Shown piece by piece: positions 25,428 to 33,228 of a stretch of 64,000 bases of DNA (positions are counted from its first letter, which is position 1; the number at the start of each line of letters is the position of its first letter). The position numbers and the translations under genes were made by a program. Source of the stretch: VXNF01 sp964291305 (lineage in GTDB: Bacteria > Actinomycetota > Acidimicrobiia > Acidimicrobiales > CATQHL01); the NCBI GenBank assembly GCA_964291305.2, contig OZ219783.1, positions 2,327,589-2,391,588 on the forward strand, read 5' to 3'. The notes under the pieces are model-generated. The model was given only the letters and a program-made list of their open reading frames with translations. It was not told where the DNA came from and searched no databases.

Positions 25428-27854
25428 TCAGGGCCGCTGGGCGATGCGGTCGGGGTGCAGGGCAATGTCGGCGGGGCGGATTGGCACCCGGTTCAGCGGC
25501 AAGCCAGTGGCCTGGCGAACCGCAGCCACCACCGCAGGGGTTGAAGAGATGGTGGGAGGCTCGCCGATTCCTTTAGCACCGAACGGGGCGCCCGGCTCGG
25601 GCTGCTCTATCAGGCGGGCGATGCGTACGTCGCACATGTCCAGCGCCGTAGGAATGAGATAGTCAGTGAAGCTGGCGTTGCGCACCCTGCCACCGTCCAG
25701 GACGATCTCCTCCATTACGGCCAGGCCGACGCCCTGGGCAATACCGCCTTCTATCTGTCCGACCGCCTGGACGGGATTCAGCACCCGGCCCACATCTTGG
25801 GTGGTAGCCACTTCTATGGTGCGCAGCAGGCCCAGGTCGGCGTCAACGTCCACGACGGCTCGATGGGCGGCGAAAGCGAAAGCCACGTGAGGCGTGCCCT
25901 GACCGTCGCTGTCTACCTCTGTGGTGGGCTCGTGGTGGTACTCAACCTCGTGGCGGAACTCCCTCTCGGCGGTTATGTCGGCCAGCTCACGACTGAGGCC
26001 GTCGGCTGAGTACACCCGGCCGTCGCTCAAGTACAGCTCGCTGGCCGGAATGCCGGACTCGGCAGCCACGTAGGCCAGCAGCTTGTCGCGCACGCCTTCG
26101 CAGGCAGCTACCACCGCCCCGCCCGACATCCAACTCTGACGGCTGGCCGAGGACGACCCGGCAGAACCGATAGAGGTGTCAGCGGGGTTGAGCAGCACCT
26201 GCTGGACGCCCAGCACTTCCCGGGCGATCTGCTGAGCGAGGGTTACAAAGCCCTGGCCCACCTCCACGCAGGCGCAGGTGATGGTAGCTACGCCCTCCGA
26301 CAGCCGACAGGCGGCGGTGGAGTAGTCATCGAAACCCTCAGAGAACATGAGGTTCTTGATGCTGGCCGCGTACCCCACTCCCCGTCGCACGTGAGTGCCG
26401 TCGGCGGTGCGCCCAGAGCCGCCGGGGCGGGCCATAAGGTCTGCGGCGTCGTGACTGCTATCGGGCCCATTGCCCATCCCGTTGGATCCCGACGGCAGTG
26501 GGTACTCGCTCAGGGATTCCAGCAGTTCGGCCACGGGGGCGGTGCCGGTGATCTTCTGGCCGGTGATGAGGGTGTCGCCGGGCTCCAGAGCGTTGCGCAG
26601 CCGCAACTCCAGCGGGTCGAAGCCTAAGACGTCGGCTAGTCGGTCCATCTGGGCCTCGTGAGCAAAGCAGACCTGTACCACTCCGAAACCTCGCATGGCC
26701 CCGCAGGGAGGATTATTGGTGCGCATCCCCCAGCCATCCACGACGGCGTTGGGCACCTTGTAGGGGCCTGCGGCAAAGAAGCAGGCGTTGGCCAGCACCG
26801 CCGCAGTTGTAGAGGCGTAGGCCCCGCCGTCCAGCGTGACCTGAGCCTCCACCTTTACCAGTCGACCGTCGGCGGTGGCGTGATGGCGGTAGCGCATTCG
26901 CGCTGGGTGGCGATGAACGTGGCCGAAGAACGACTCCTCCCGGTTGTACAGCATCTTCACCGGGCGGCCAGTGTGCAACGCCAGCAGACATAGGTGGATC
27001 TGCAGGGTGACATCCTCGCGGGCACCAAACGCCCCGCCCACGCCGGCCAGCGTGAGATGCACCTTCTCCGGCGGCAAGTCAAGGGCCTGGGCGATCTGCC
27101 GCTGGTCGGCGTGCAGCCACTGGGTGGAGATAAATAGCTCCACGCCACCGTCGCTAGTGGGCAGCGCCAGTCCCGACTCGGTGCCCATAAAGGCCTGGTC
27201 CTGCATGCCCACCTCGTAGTCACCTTCCACGATGACCTCGCCGGTGGCCGACGGGTCGCCGTGGCGGATACGGATGTGGCGGAACAGGTTCCCCTCGGGG
27301 CCGATGGGTGGGGCGTCGGCCGCAGCAGCCGCATCGGTGACGGCCGGCAGCGGCTCGTAGTCCACGACGATGGCTTCGGTAGCCAGGCGAGCGGTCTCGG
27401 GATGGTCAGCGGCTACCAGCGCCACCGGCTCGCCGCAGTAGCGCACCACCTCGACGGCCAGCACCGGCTGGTCGGCGTGCTCGAGTCCGTACATGCCCTC
27501 ACCCGGGACATCTTCGGCGGTCAGCACTGCACGCACGCCGGCGATGGCCAGGGCTGGGGCAATGTTGATGGAGCGGATGCGGGCGTAGGGGTGCGGCGAG
27601 CGCAGCGCTCGGCCCCAGAGCATGCCGTCGGCCCACAGATCCGAGGAGAAGGCAAAGGCCCCGGTGGTCTTGGGAACGCCGTCGGGACGCACCACGCTCT
27701 CACCTATGCGCCCGGAGGTACGAGGACGTGCCGGCGCCGCTACGTTCCCGGCACCGCTCAGCGCTGCGGCACCAGCTGCTCCGGTCACCCCAGCTGCTCC
27801 GGTCACCTCTGGCTCGCCCAAATCCAACCGCTGCACCTCATAAGTACACACCAA
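25428..27854 (-). CDS. Xanthine dehydrogenase family molybdopterin-binding subunit
   Basis: An 808-residue large subunit without iron-sulfur domain. Seen are RIGESVVRPDGVPKTTGAFAF, GVGGAFGAREDVTLQIHLCL, CGAMRGFGVVQVCFAHEAQM, GSAGSSSASRQSWMSGGAVV and the catalytic-Glu motif FGAKGIGEPPTISSTPAVVA. It probably pairs with the fused protein downstream, or is a separate hydroxylase. The N-terminus has a VTGAAG repeat encoded by a short tandem duplication (27775-27810). The frame begins with TTG 27854 and GTG 27851, but a TTGACA-like sequence lies just upstream, so translation may begin further in (for example GTG 27836). The N-terminal 25 residues are therefore uncertain. Confidence 0.88.
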   Translation of the reverse strand: MVCTYEVQRLDLGEPEVTGAAGVTGAAGAAALSGAGNVAAPARPRTSGRIGESVVRPDGVPKTTGAFAFSSDLWADGMLWGRALRSPHPYARIRSINIAPALAIAGVRAVLTAEDVPGEGMYGLEHADQPVLAVEVVRYCGEPVALVAADHPETARLATEAIVVDYEPLPAVTDAAAAADAPPIGPEGNLFRHIRIRHGDPSATGEVIVEGDYEVGMQDQAFMGTESGLALPTSDGGVELFISTQWLHADQRQIAQALDLPPEKVHLTLAGVGGAFGAREDVTLQIHLCLLALHTGRPVKMLYNREESFFGHVHRHPARMRYRHHATADGRLVKVEAQVTLDGGAYASTTAAVLANACFFAAGPYKVPNAVVDGWGMRTNNPPCGAMRGFGVVQVCFAHEAQMDRLADVLGFDPLELRLRNALEPGDTLITGQKITGTAPVAELLESLSEYPLPSGSNGMGNGPDSSHDAADLMARPGGSGRTADGTHVRRGVGYAASIKNLMFSEGFDDYSTAACRLSEGVATITCACVEVGQGFVTLAQQIAREVLGVQQVLLNPADTSIGSAGSSSASRQSWMSGGAVVAACEGVRDKLLAYVAAESGIPASELYLSDGRVYSADGLSRELADITAEREFRHEVEYHHEPTTEVDSDGQGTPHVAFAFAAHRAVVDVDADLGLLRTIEVATTQDVGRVLNPVQAVGQIEGGIAQGVGLAVMEEIVLDGGRVRNASFTDYLIPTALDMCDVRIARLIEQPEPGAPFGAKGIGEPPTISSTPAVVAAVRQATGLPLNRVPIRPADIALHPDRIAQRP

Positions 27855-27907
27855 GTTTTACATTTTGTCAAAGGAATCTGGCTAGACAGCGACGGCGGAT
27901 CGCGGTT

Positions 27908-28402
27908 CTACGGTGAGGAAGCGGCCGGGTCTGATACCAGCGGCGGCTCGGCCGACCAGGGGAAATCGATCCAAAGGTCGGTGCGGCGCCAGATGTAGTT
28001 ACATTTCACCACCGAGCGGGGTTTCTCGTAGAGCACCGCGGTGCGTACCTCGCCCACCCGAGCGGTGCAGAAGTCCCGCACCATCTCCAGCGTGTGGCCG
28101 GTGTCAGCCACGTCGTCGGCTATCAGCATTCGGGCATCGTCGAGGTCCACTAGCTCTAGGTATGGCGGCAGCACCACCGGCACCTCGTGACGCTCGTCCA
28201 CATCGGCGTAGTACTCCACGTTCATCACGAAGATGTTCTTCTGGCTGAGGGCGTAGCCCAGAGAGCCGGCAATGAACAGGCCGCCGCGGGCGATTGACAG
28301 TATGACGTCGGGGCTGTAGCCGTCATCCACCACCATCTGAGCCAGCTCTCGGGCGCCTACCCCATAGGCCTCCCAAGTCAGTACCTCTCGCGGTTCACTC
28401 AT
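27908..28402 (-). CDS. Purine-type phosphoribosyltransferase
   Basis: A 164-residue PRTase of the Gpt/xanthine-guanine type. DVILSIARGGLFIAGSLGYAL is the first substrate loop, and DARMLIADDVADTGHTLEMVRDF is the PRPP loop. It resembles COG2236 proteins. Its stop region and the next gene downstream lie close to the molybdoprotein genes, so it may take up the base or recycle purines in the same pathway (inference). The start overlaps the stop of the 3-hydroxyacyl-CoA dehydrogenase gene by four bases (ATGA). Confidence 0.85.
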   Translation of the reverse strand: MSEPREVLTWEAYGVGARELAQMVVDDGYSPDVILSIARGGLFIAGSLGYALSQKNIFVMNVEYYADVDERHEVPVVLPPYLELVDLDDARMLIADDVADTGHTLEMVRDFCTARVGEVRTAVLYEKPRSVVKCNYIWRRTDLWIDFPWSAEPPLVSDPAASSP

Positions 28403-29256
28403 CGGTTGTAGTCGTAAAAGCCCGCGCCGGACTTGCGGCCGAGGCGACCGGCAGCCACTAGGCGGCGCAGTAGCGGCGGCGGGGCGTAGAGCCGCTCGGC
28501 GTATTCGGCGTGCATCACCTCAGCGACAGCCTGAACGACATCCAAGCCAATCAGATCGCAGAGTTCTAGTGGTCCCATGGGGTGGGCGCAGCCATACTTC
28601 ATGCCGGCGTCGATGTCGCTGTAGCTGGCCTGACCGCTGTCGGCCAGTTCGATGGCAGCCACCAGGTAGGGCACCAGCAGCCGATTAACAACAAAGCCGG
28701 CCCGGTCTTCGCAGCGAATCGGGTGCTTGCCAAGACGCTCGCTCCCAAAGGCCACCACAGCTTCGACGACCTGCTCGGCGGTGGCCACCGAGCGCACCAC
28801 TTCCACTAGGGGCTGTACTGGCGCGGGGTTGAAGAAGTGCATTCCGACCACCTGCTGGGGGCGCTGGGTTGCGGAGGCCACATCGATGATGGCAAGAGAG
28901 GAGGTGTTGGAAGCCAGCACGGCGTGCGGCTGGGTGATGTTGTCTAGCCGCCCGAAGATCTGCCGTTTAGTGTCGAGGTTCTCGCTGACGGCCTCGATTA
29001 CAAGGTCTCTGTCGGAAAGATCCTCCAGCTGGCTGGAGTATGACAGTTTGGCAACGGCGGCGTCGTGGGCTTCAGCGGTGATGCGGCCCCGAGCCTGGGC
29101 CTTGCCTAAAGAGGCGGCGATTCGGTCCTGAGCCTGCTCGATGGCGGCTGCGTCAACTTCGACGACGACGGTGTCGAGGCCGCTGCGGGCGCACACCTCG
29201 GCGATGCCCGCTCCCATGGTGCCTCCGCCCACGATCCCGACCTTGTGGATGTCCAT
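28399..29256 (-). CDS. 3-hydroxybutyryl-CoA dehydrogenase family protein
   Basis: A 285-residue NAD(P)-dependent dehydrogenase of the FadB2/PaaH type. The Rossmann motif VGIVGGGTMGAGIAEVCARSG opens the protein; SNTSSLAIIDVASAT, VVGMHFFNPAPVQPLVEVV (with catalytic His) and RCEDRAGFVVNRLLVPYL follow, and HPMGPLELCDLIGLDVV is the C-terminal domain. It interconverts 3-hydroxyacyl- and 3-oxoacyl-CoA. It starts behind a GGAGAAG ribosome site and is divergent from the ABC transporter genes. Confidence 0.94.
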   Translation of the reverse strand: MDIHKVGIVGGGTMGAGIAEVCARSGLDTVVVEVDAAAIEQAQDRIAASLGKAQARGRITAEAHDAAVAKLSYSSQLEDLSDRDLVIEAVSENLDTKRQIFGRLDNITQPHAVLASNTSSLAIIDVASATQRPQQVVGMHFFNPAPVQPLVEVVRSVATAEQVVEAVVAFGSERLGKHPIRCEDRAGFVVNRLLVPYLVAAIELADSGQASYSDIDAGMKYGCAHPMGPLELCDLIGLDVVQAVAEVMHAEYAERLYAPPPLLRRLVAAGRLGRKSGAGFYDYNR

Positions 29257-29424
29257 CTTGACTTCTCCTTCCGCGTCGTCGGGCCGTCGGCTGACTCGCC
29301 TGCCATCGGCCCGCTAGGCGGCAGCGACCGTAGTTTGCCCGCTCCGTGACACAGGGCATACCTCCTAGGTCATACCCCTCGTGGGGGATGGAAGCTATCC
29401 GGCGAGGACAGAACTCCGGATATC

Positions 29425-30537
29425 GTGCCGACCGAGATGACTACAAAACAGAGTTCGAGAGACGGTGCCCACGCCAACGGCGAGGCCAGCATCGTAGCCC
29501 GGGGGTTGACCCGCCATTTTGGCGCCGTGAGGGCGGTGGAAGGCGTGGACTTAGAGATCGCCCCCGGCGAGGTGTACGGCTTCTTGGGGCCCAATGGCGC
29601 CGGCAAGACCACCATCACTCGGATGCTCTGCACCCTGCTGCGGCCCAGCGCCGGTACGGCCACTGTGGCCGGTTTCGACATTCTGCGAGATGCCGGGCAG
29701 GTGCGCCTTAGCATCGGCGTGACCCTGCAAGAGGGGGCGCTGGACGACAAGCTCACAGGCCGGGAGTTGCTGTCGCTGCAGGGCCGCTTCTACGGGCTGA
29801 GTCGGGCCGAGGTAGAACGCCGCATCGCCGAAGTGTCGCCGATCTTGGACGTTCCAGCCATCGACCGACGCATCGGCACCTACTCCGGAGGCATGAAGCG
29901 GCGACTAGATGTGGCGGCGTCGCTAATCCATAACCCGCGCATTTTGTTCCTAGACGAGCCCACCACCGGGCTCGACCCGGTGTCTAGAGCTGCTGTGTGG
30001 GAGCAGGTGGCCCGGCTGCGCTCCGAGATGGGGATGACAATCTTCCTCACCACGCAGTACCTAGAGGAAGCGGACGCCCTGGCCGACCGGGTGGGGATCA
30101 TCGACGAGGGGCGCTTGCGAGCCGAAGGACCGCCGGACGAGCTGAAGCGGCAGATCGGAACCGACGTGATCGTGGTGCGCCTAGGTGACATCGAGGGGAC
30201 AGGCATCGACGGGATGGGGGGCATCGATGGGGATGACGGCGGTGGCTATGGCGACGATGGCGCTGACAACACCGGGGGCCCTCGCAGCGCCGCCGCAACT
30301 CGGGCGGTGGCTGTGCTTAGCCGTGTACCGGGAGCGTCGCACACCGAAGCGCACGGGCACGAGGTAACTGTGGCTAGCGAGGACGGAGCCGCAGCCATCA
30401 GCCCGGTAGCAGTGGCGCTAGCGGAAGCCGACCTGCCGGTGCTGGATATCTCACTGCGCCGACCCACGCTGGACGACGTGTTCTTAGACCTCACCGGTCG
30501 GCACATTGTCGTCGACGAAGATTCCCCAGCAGGTTGA
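29425..30537 (+). CDS. ABC transporter ATP-binding protein, DrrA type, with a Gly/Asp-rich insertion
   Basis: A 370-residue ATPase. Walker A GPNGAGKTT, signature YSGGMKRRLDVA and Walker B ILFLDEPTTGLDP are present, and the C-terminal DALADRVGIIDEGRLRAEGPPDELK plus DISLRRPTLDDVFLDLTGR are typical of DrrA/daunorubicin-type export ATPases. Between the core and the C-terminal part sits a low-complexity stretch rich in Gly and Asp (about residues 255-285) not usual for the family. The start is GTG 29425 or the ATG at 29437. The permease follows at once. It exports an unknown, perhaps hydrophobic, compound. Confidence 0.9.
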   Translation: MPTEMTTKQSSRDGAHANGEASIVARGLTRHFGAVRAVEGVDLEIAPGEVYGFLGPNGAGKTTITRMLCTLLRPSAGTATVAGFDILRDAGQVRLSIGVTLQEGALDDKLTGRELLSLQGRFYGLSRAEVERRIAEVSPILDVPAIDRRIGTYSGGMKRRLDVAASLIHNPRILFLDEPTTGLDPVSRAAVWEQVARLRSEMGMTIFLTTQYLEEADALADRVGIIDEGRLRAEGPPDELKRQIGTDVIVVRLGDIEGTGIDGMGGIDGDDGGGYGDDGADNTGGPRSAAATRAVAVLSRVPGASHTEAHGHEVTVASEDGAAAISPVAVALAEADLPVLDISLRRPTLDDVFLDLTGRHIVVDEDSPAG

Positions 30538-30539
30538 CC

Positions 30540-31349
30540 ATGAGCGACACAGCAAGCCAGACAACAATCCACACAGCAATCTGCGCCCGACAGACGGGCT
30601 TCTGGCACGACGTGTTCGCCGTGGGATACCGGGCGACAATCCTGCTACCCCGGGACATGGCAGCCATCATCCCAGCGCTGATCGTGCCGATTTTCTTCTA
30701 CGCGGTGACCATCGGCGCCCTGCAAGACGTAGCCGGCTACACCAACATGGCTCTGGACTACAAAGCCTTCCAGCTGCCGCTGGCGCTGGTGATGACCGTT
30801 ACTGGCATGTCTCGGGCGCCAAGCCTGGTGCTGGACATCCAGGGCGGCTACTTCGACCGACTGCTGCTGACGCCGGTGAACCGCTGGGCGCTGCTGCTGG
30901 GCATGTTCGTGGCCGACGCCATCGTGCTGCTGTTCCTTTCGCTGCCGGTGCTGGGCGTCGGGCTGGCCCTGGGCGTGCGGTTCGCCACTGGTTTCGCCGG
31001 AGCTGTCACGTTCATCGCCATCATCACGGTTTGGGGGCTTTCCTACACGGGGATTCCCTACGCCATCGCCCTGCGGACCGGCAACCCGATGGCAGTCAAC
31101 AACTCGTTCCTGCTCTTCTTCCCGCTGGTGTTTCTAACACCCGCCTGGGTGCCCCGTGACTCTCTAACCGGCTGGCTGGGGGCTATCGCCACCTGGAACC
31201 CGGTCACCTACATAATCGAGGGCTTGCGCACCCTGTTCCTCGGCTGGGACGGGGTAGCGCTCGGCAAAACCCTGGCCGCCGTAGCCGGCATCGGAGCCTT
31301 CTCCCAATACCTAGCCTTCTCAGCCCTACGCCACCGCACCAAACCCTGA
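30540..31349 (+). CDS. ABC-2 type transporter permease
   Basis: A 269-residue membrane protein with about six hydrophobic segments, beginning near residue 45 (MAAIIPALIVPIFFYAVTIG) and ending with a long C-terminal helix, and the ABC-2 signature FTP-like region PLVFLTPAWVPRDSL. It starts two bases after the ATPase stop (ATG 30540; a TTG at 30534 is an alternative that overlaps it). It forms the pore partner of the DrrA-type ATPase. Confidence 0.9.
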   Translation: MSDTASQTTIHTAICARQTGFWHDVFAVGYRATILLPRDMAAIIPALIVPIFFYAVTIGALQDVAGYTNMALDYKAFQLPLALVMTVTGMSRAPSLVLDIQGGYFDRLLLTPVNRWALLLGMFVADAIVLLFLSLPVLGVGLALGVRFATGFAGAVTFIAIITVWGLSYTGIPYAIALRTGNPMAVNNSFLLFFPLVFLTPAWVPRDSLTGWLGAIATWNPVTYIIEGLRTLFLGWDGVALGKTLAAVAGIGAFSQYLAFSALRHRTKP

Positions 31350-31414
31350 GCCCTCGGCCAGGCCGAACAACAGAGCAACTACGCCTGAAGTGTCCGCCCC
31401 ACACCAGCTCTCAA

Positions 31415-32305
31415 ATGAATACCTATCTAGAAATAGACGTAACAAGTTGGCTTCCCGACGGCAGCGAGAAACTCGGGACACACCCGAAACGCTGGCTCCG
31501 AGACCCAGACTCGGAAATCCGCTGGCTAATGAAAGATACGACCTCTAGCAAAGCGTCAGACGGCTCAACTTACCGAAAGGGCGACGACTGGTCTGAGCGC
31601 ATCGCCACTGGTGTAGCTGACTCTCTCGACCTACCAGTAGCTCGCACGGAGTTGGCCTTCCAATATGACGGGGATGAGACTCGGCTAGGTGTGATTAGCA
31701 AGACAGTGCTCAGCGGCAGCAACGAGAAACTCGTTCTCGGTCAACGGCTACTAAAGAAGCCTGTCACTCGCCACGATAGGTCGGGGTACACAATCCGTGC
31801 CATCCGCGACGCGCTGGAAGACGTTGAAGCTCCTGCGGGTACCGGCGCCGCAGTGTCCGCGTGGGATGTGTTCGCTGGCTACCTAGTCCTCGATGCTCTG
31901 ATCGGCAACACTGATCGCCACGAGGAAAACTGGGCAGTGGTTGAGGGTGGCAGTTCTCGATGTCTTTCTCCTACGTTTGATCACGCATCGAGTCTTGGAT
32001 TCGGTCTAAGCGACACAGCGAAACAACAGAGATTGACTACAAATGATCGTGGCTTCACCCCAGAGGCGTGGGCTGATCGAGCTAAGACCAAGTTCCACCA
32101 AAGGCCGAGCACAGTCGACACGGCACTAGAAGCCCGGATGATGCAAGACCGCGGAACGCGGGATGTCTGGCTAGGTCGATGCGAAGACGTGGAGCGGCTC
32201 GTCGAACCAATCTGGCTTGTACCCGAGCACCGAATGTCTGTACCTGCGCGCAAGTTCGCAGAACGTGTCATCCGTCGCAATAGAGAACGCCTGTTGGCGG
32301 TCTGA
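31415..32305 (+). CDS. HipA-like kinase-domain protein
   Basis: A 296-residue protein with HipA C-terminal kinase features. The catalytic loop is LIGNTDRHEENWAVV, the metal-binding aspartate is in SPTFDHASSLGFGLS, and the ATP lysine may be that of IRWLMKD. GDDWSERIATGVADSLDLPVARTEL corresponds to the segment after the Gly-rich loop. The N-terminal HipA_N domain is absent, and the next gene, 66 bases downstream, encodes a HIRAN-type protein instead of a HipB antitoxin. It might phosphorylate a protein, tRNA synthetase or nucleic-acid factor, as other HipA kinases do; the target is not known. Codon use looks less GC-rich than in neighbours, so it may be acquired. Confidence 0.75.
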   Translation: MNTYLEIDVTSWLPDGSEKLGTHPKRWLRDPDSEIRWLMKDTTSSKASDGSTYRKGDDWSERIATGVADSLDLPVARTELAFQYDGDETRLGVISKTVLSGSNEKLVLGQRLLKKPVTRHDRSGYTIRAIRDALEDVEAPAGTGAAVSAWDVFAGYLVLDALIGNTDRHEENWAVVEGGSSRCLSPTFDHASSLGFGLSDTAKQQRLTTNDRGFTPEAWADRAKTKFHQRPSTVDTALEARMMQDRGTRDVWLGRCEDVERLVEPIWLVPEHRMSVPARKFAERVIRRNRERLLAV

Positions 32306-32371
32306 CACCGCTACGCTCGTCATAGCCCCATCGGGGGTCCTGCTGTCACATCGCACTCCTAAGGTGAACGA

Positions 32372-33124
32372 ATGACTATGAATGCCGACCTCCTCCTATA
32401 TGTCACACGACGCCAACCCAACGGGTTGATTGAGCCAATCGGGATCCTTACGCGCCACGTGTCCGATAAGTCCGGGAAGGAGTTGTTCCGTTTTGTGTAT
32501 CTGAAGTCGGTAGAGCAGCTCGGTGAAATCAGGGACTTGCCAGAGTTTCCCGACTTGTACCGTGTTTATGAGAGCGAGCACTTGTTCCCTGTATTCCAGC
32601 ACCGGATGATGTCTAGGCGTCGCCCCGACTACGGCGACTACGTTCGAGAACTCAACCTGGATACGACGAGCGATCCGTTTTTGGTGCTTGCTCGTAGCGA
32701 AGGGGAGAAAGTTACCGACTACATCGAGGTGTTCGCTCCACCCGAGCGGACTGCCGAGGGAGACCTCCAAACGCGTTTCTTTGCCCGGGGCATCCGCCAT
32801 CTAGCTGGTGCGGCAGATGCTGTGGACGATGTTCAGCCTGGTGAGGTGCTTCGCCTGGAAGACGATGCCGATAATTCGGTGAACTCTCTGGCAGTTTGGC
32901 TGAGCCGTGAGACGAATCAGAAGGTCGGCTGGGTGCCGAACTATCTGGTGGACATGGTTCACGAGTTGCGCAATTCGTTTGAGGTTGAGGTGAAGGTCAC
33001 GGCAGATCACGTCAACCCGAAGACCTCGCCCCCGCAAGTGCGGCTGCTCTGCCGGCTGCGGGCACCGTGGCCAAAGGGGTACGAACCACTCTCGGCGCCG
33101 GAGTTTCAGCCGATCGTTTCCTAA
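32372..33124 (+). CDS. HIRAN-domain-like partner of the HipA-like kinase
   Basis: A 250-residue protein. Residues 1-100 (DLPEFPDLYRVYESEHLFPV, RPDYGDYVRELNLD, DPFLVLARSEGEKVTDYIEV) are reminiscent of the HipA_N region where LFPxF and ARSxGxxxTD occur. Residues 125-195 (FFARGIRHLAG, PGEVLRLEDDADNSVNSLAV, KVGWVPNYLVDMV) resemble a HIRAN domain, a fold that binds DNA or RNA ends. The C-terminus ends with RLLCRLRAPWPKGYEPLSAP. Together with the kinase it looks like a two-gene system in which HipA halves are encoded apart and one is fused to HIRAN. No name is known to me for this pair. Confidence 0.6.
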   Translation: MTMNADLLLYVTRRQPNGLIEPIGILTRHVSDKSGKELFRFVYLKSVEQLGEIRDLPEFPDLYRVYESEHLFPVFQHRMMSRRRPDYGDYVRELNLDTTSDPFLVLARSEGEKVTDYIEVFAPPERTAEGDLQTRFFARGIRHLAGAADAVDDVQPGEVLRLEDDADNSVNSLAVWLSRETNQKVGWVPNYLVDMVHELRNSFEVEVKVTADHVNPKTSPPQVRLLCRLRAPWPKGYEPLSAPEFQPIVS

Positions 33125-33228
33125 GGAGGCAAGCGCCGGGCAGTAAGAACCGGGGCCGGGCTGCGTCGCAGTCGCCTTATGGGACACCACCTCGGAATAC
33201 GCGGGTCGGCGGGGGTGTTGAACAGGCT

